5,815 nucleotides of DNA. Origin: an uncultured bacterium. Lineage in GTDB: Bacteria; Bacillota_A; Clostridia; Oscillospirales; Oscillospiraceae. This document shows positions 5,317 through 5,815 of this stretch, in pieces. The DNA lies in the NCBI GenBank assembly GCA_905214605.1, contig CAJMMY010000079.1, forward strand, positions 1 to 5,815, in the 5' to 3' direction. Numbering within the stretch: position 1 is the stretch's first letter; every line of letters begins with the position of its first letter. Under the pieces are notes generated by a model that saw only the letters and a program-made list of their open reading frames with translations, did not search any database and was not told the origin of the DNA. A program made the position numbers and the translations under genes.

Positions 5317-5815
5317 ATGAATTGCAAAAAAGAAGATTTGTTGTTATATGCCATCACCGACCGGGCGTGGCTGAACGGACGGAGCCTGTATAGTCAGGTG
5401 GAGGAGTGCTTGCAGGGCGGCGCAACCTTCCTGCAGCTCCGGGAGAAAACCTTGGACGAGGCAGCATTTTATGAAGAGGCTGTGGAGCTGAAAGCACTGT
5501 GCAAGCAGTACGGTGTGCCCCTTGTGATCAATGACAATGTGGACATTGCCGTGAAAATGGATGCAGACGGCGTACATGTGGGGCAGAGTGATATGGAGGC
5601 CGGCGACGTGCGGGCCAAGCTGGGACCGGATAAAATCATCGGTGTATCCTGCAAAACCGTGGCAGAGGCACTTCTGGCACAGCAGCGGGGGGCGGACTAT
5701 CTGGGCGTAGGCGCGGTATTTCCCACGGACACCAAGGCAGACGCATCGGAAGTGAGCTTTGAAACCCTGCGGGAGATTTGCGCAGCCGTAGACATTCCTG
5801 TGGTAGCCATCGGCG
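5317..5815 (+). CDS. thiE: Thiamine-phosphate synthase ThiE, 3'-partial
   Basis: Cytosolic enzyme that joins the hydroxymethylpyrimidine diphosphate and thiazole phosphate moieties to give thiamine monophosphate, releasing pyrophosphate. The frame is open to the window edge, giving 166 of the usual roughly 210 residues. The ATG at 5317 has GAGG (5304-5307) 9 nt upstream. Family motifs appear in TIM-barrel order: YAITDR (11-16), QLREK (40-44), INDN (71-74) binding the pyrimidine diphosphate and Mg, DGVHVGQSD (84-92), IGVSC (108-112), and DYLGVGAVFPTDTK (127-140) with the TxTK phosphate loop. VVAIG follows at the edge. No key residue is missing in the visible part. It is the first gene after a TPP riboswitch and terminator, so expression should fall when TPP is abundant. 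Further thi genes may follow outside the window. Confidence 0.97.
   Translation, partial: MNCKKEDLLLYAITDRAWLNGRSLYSQVEECLQGGATFLQLREKTLDEAAFYEEAVELKALCKQYGVPLVINDNVDIAVKMDADGVHVGQSDMEAGDVRAKLGPDKIIGVSCKTVAEALLAQQRGADYLGVGAVFPTDTKADASEVSFETLREICAAVDIPVVAIG

Overview
The window looks like chromosomal DNA of a gut-type, moderately high-GC Firmicute (Clostridia, plausibly Oscillospirales). The grounds are consensus SigA-type promoters, AGGAGG ribosome binding sites, a Rex repressor, DUF1653 and DUF3783 proteins, and a TPP riboswitch with a terminator-type expression platform. The assignment is an inference from gene content; no rRNA or species marker is present. I see no tRNA, rRNA, CRISPR array, insertion sequence or phage gene.

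Layout. (1) Positions 1-2109 (+) are the end of an operon: a short-chain dehydrogenase/reductase cut by the left edge, then a complete class III CoA-transferase that resembles BaiF/BaiK of bile-acid 7-dehydroxylating clostridia more than generic CaiB. The rest of the operon lies to the left. (2) A 44-nt hairpin (2156-2199) separates it from a convergent small DUF1653 gene (-). (3) Back-to-back promoters at 2509-2605 serve the DUF1653 gene leftward and a PurM-family gene rightward. The PurM-family protein is full length, but its ATP/phosphate-binding TDGVGTK-type motif is rewritten, so it may be a paralogue with another role. It ends at a strong, probably bidirectional terminator. (4) rex (-) converges on that terminator. 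Upstream of rex lies a candidate Rex operator, then a divergent DUF3783 gene (+). (5) A consensus promoter overlapping the DUF3783 stop codon drives a thiamine leader (extra hairpin, TPP aptamer, terminator) and thiE, which is cut by the right edge.

How the parts work together. The SDR and CoA-transferase probably act on one CoA-activated substrate, with bile acid the leading hypothesis. Rex senses NADH/NAD+ and probably represses itself. The thiE leader stops transcription when thiamine pyrophosphate is plentiful. The PurM-like, DUF1653 and DUF3783 genes each have their own promoter and show no obvious pathway link to their neighbours.

The most notable points are the BaiF-like module, the altered PurM paralogue, the candidate Rex autoregulatory site, and the TPP leader with almost no P1 helix and an added 5' hairpin.
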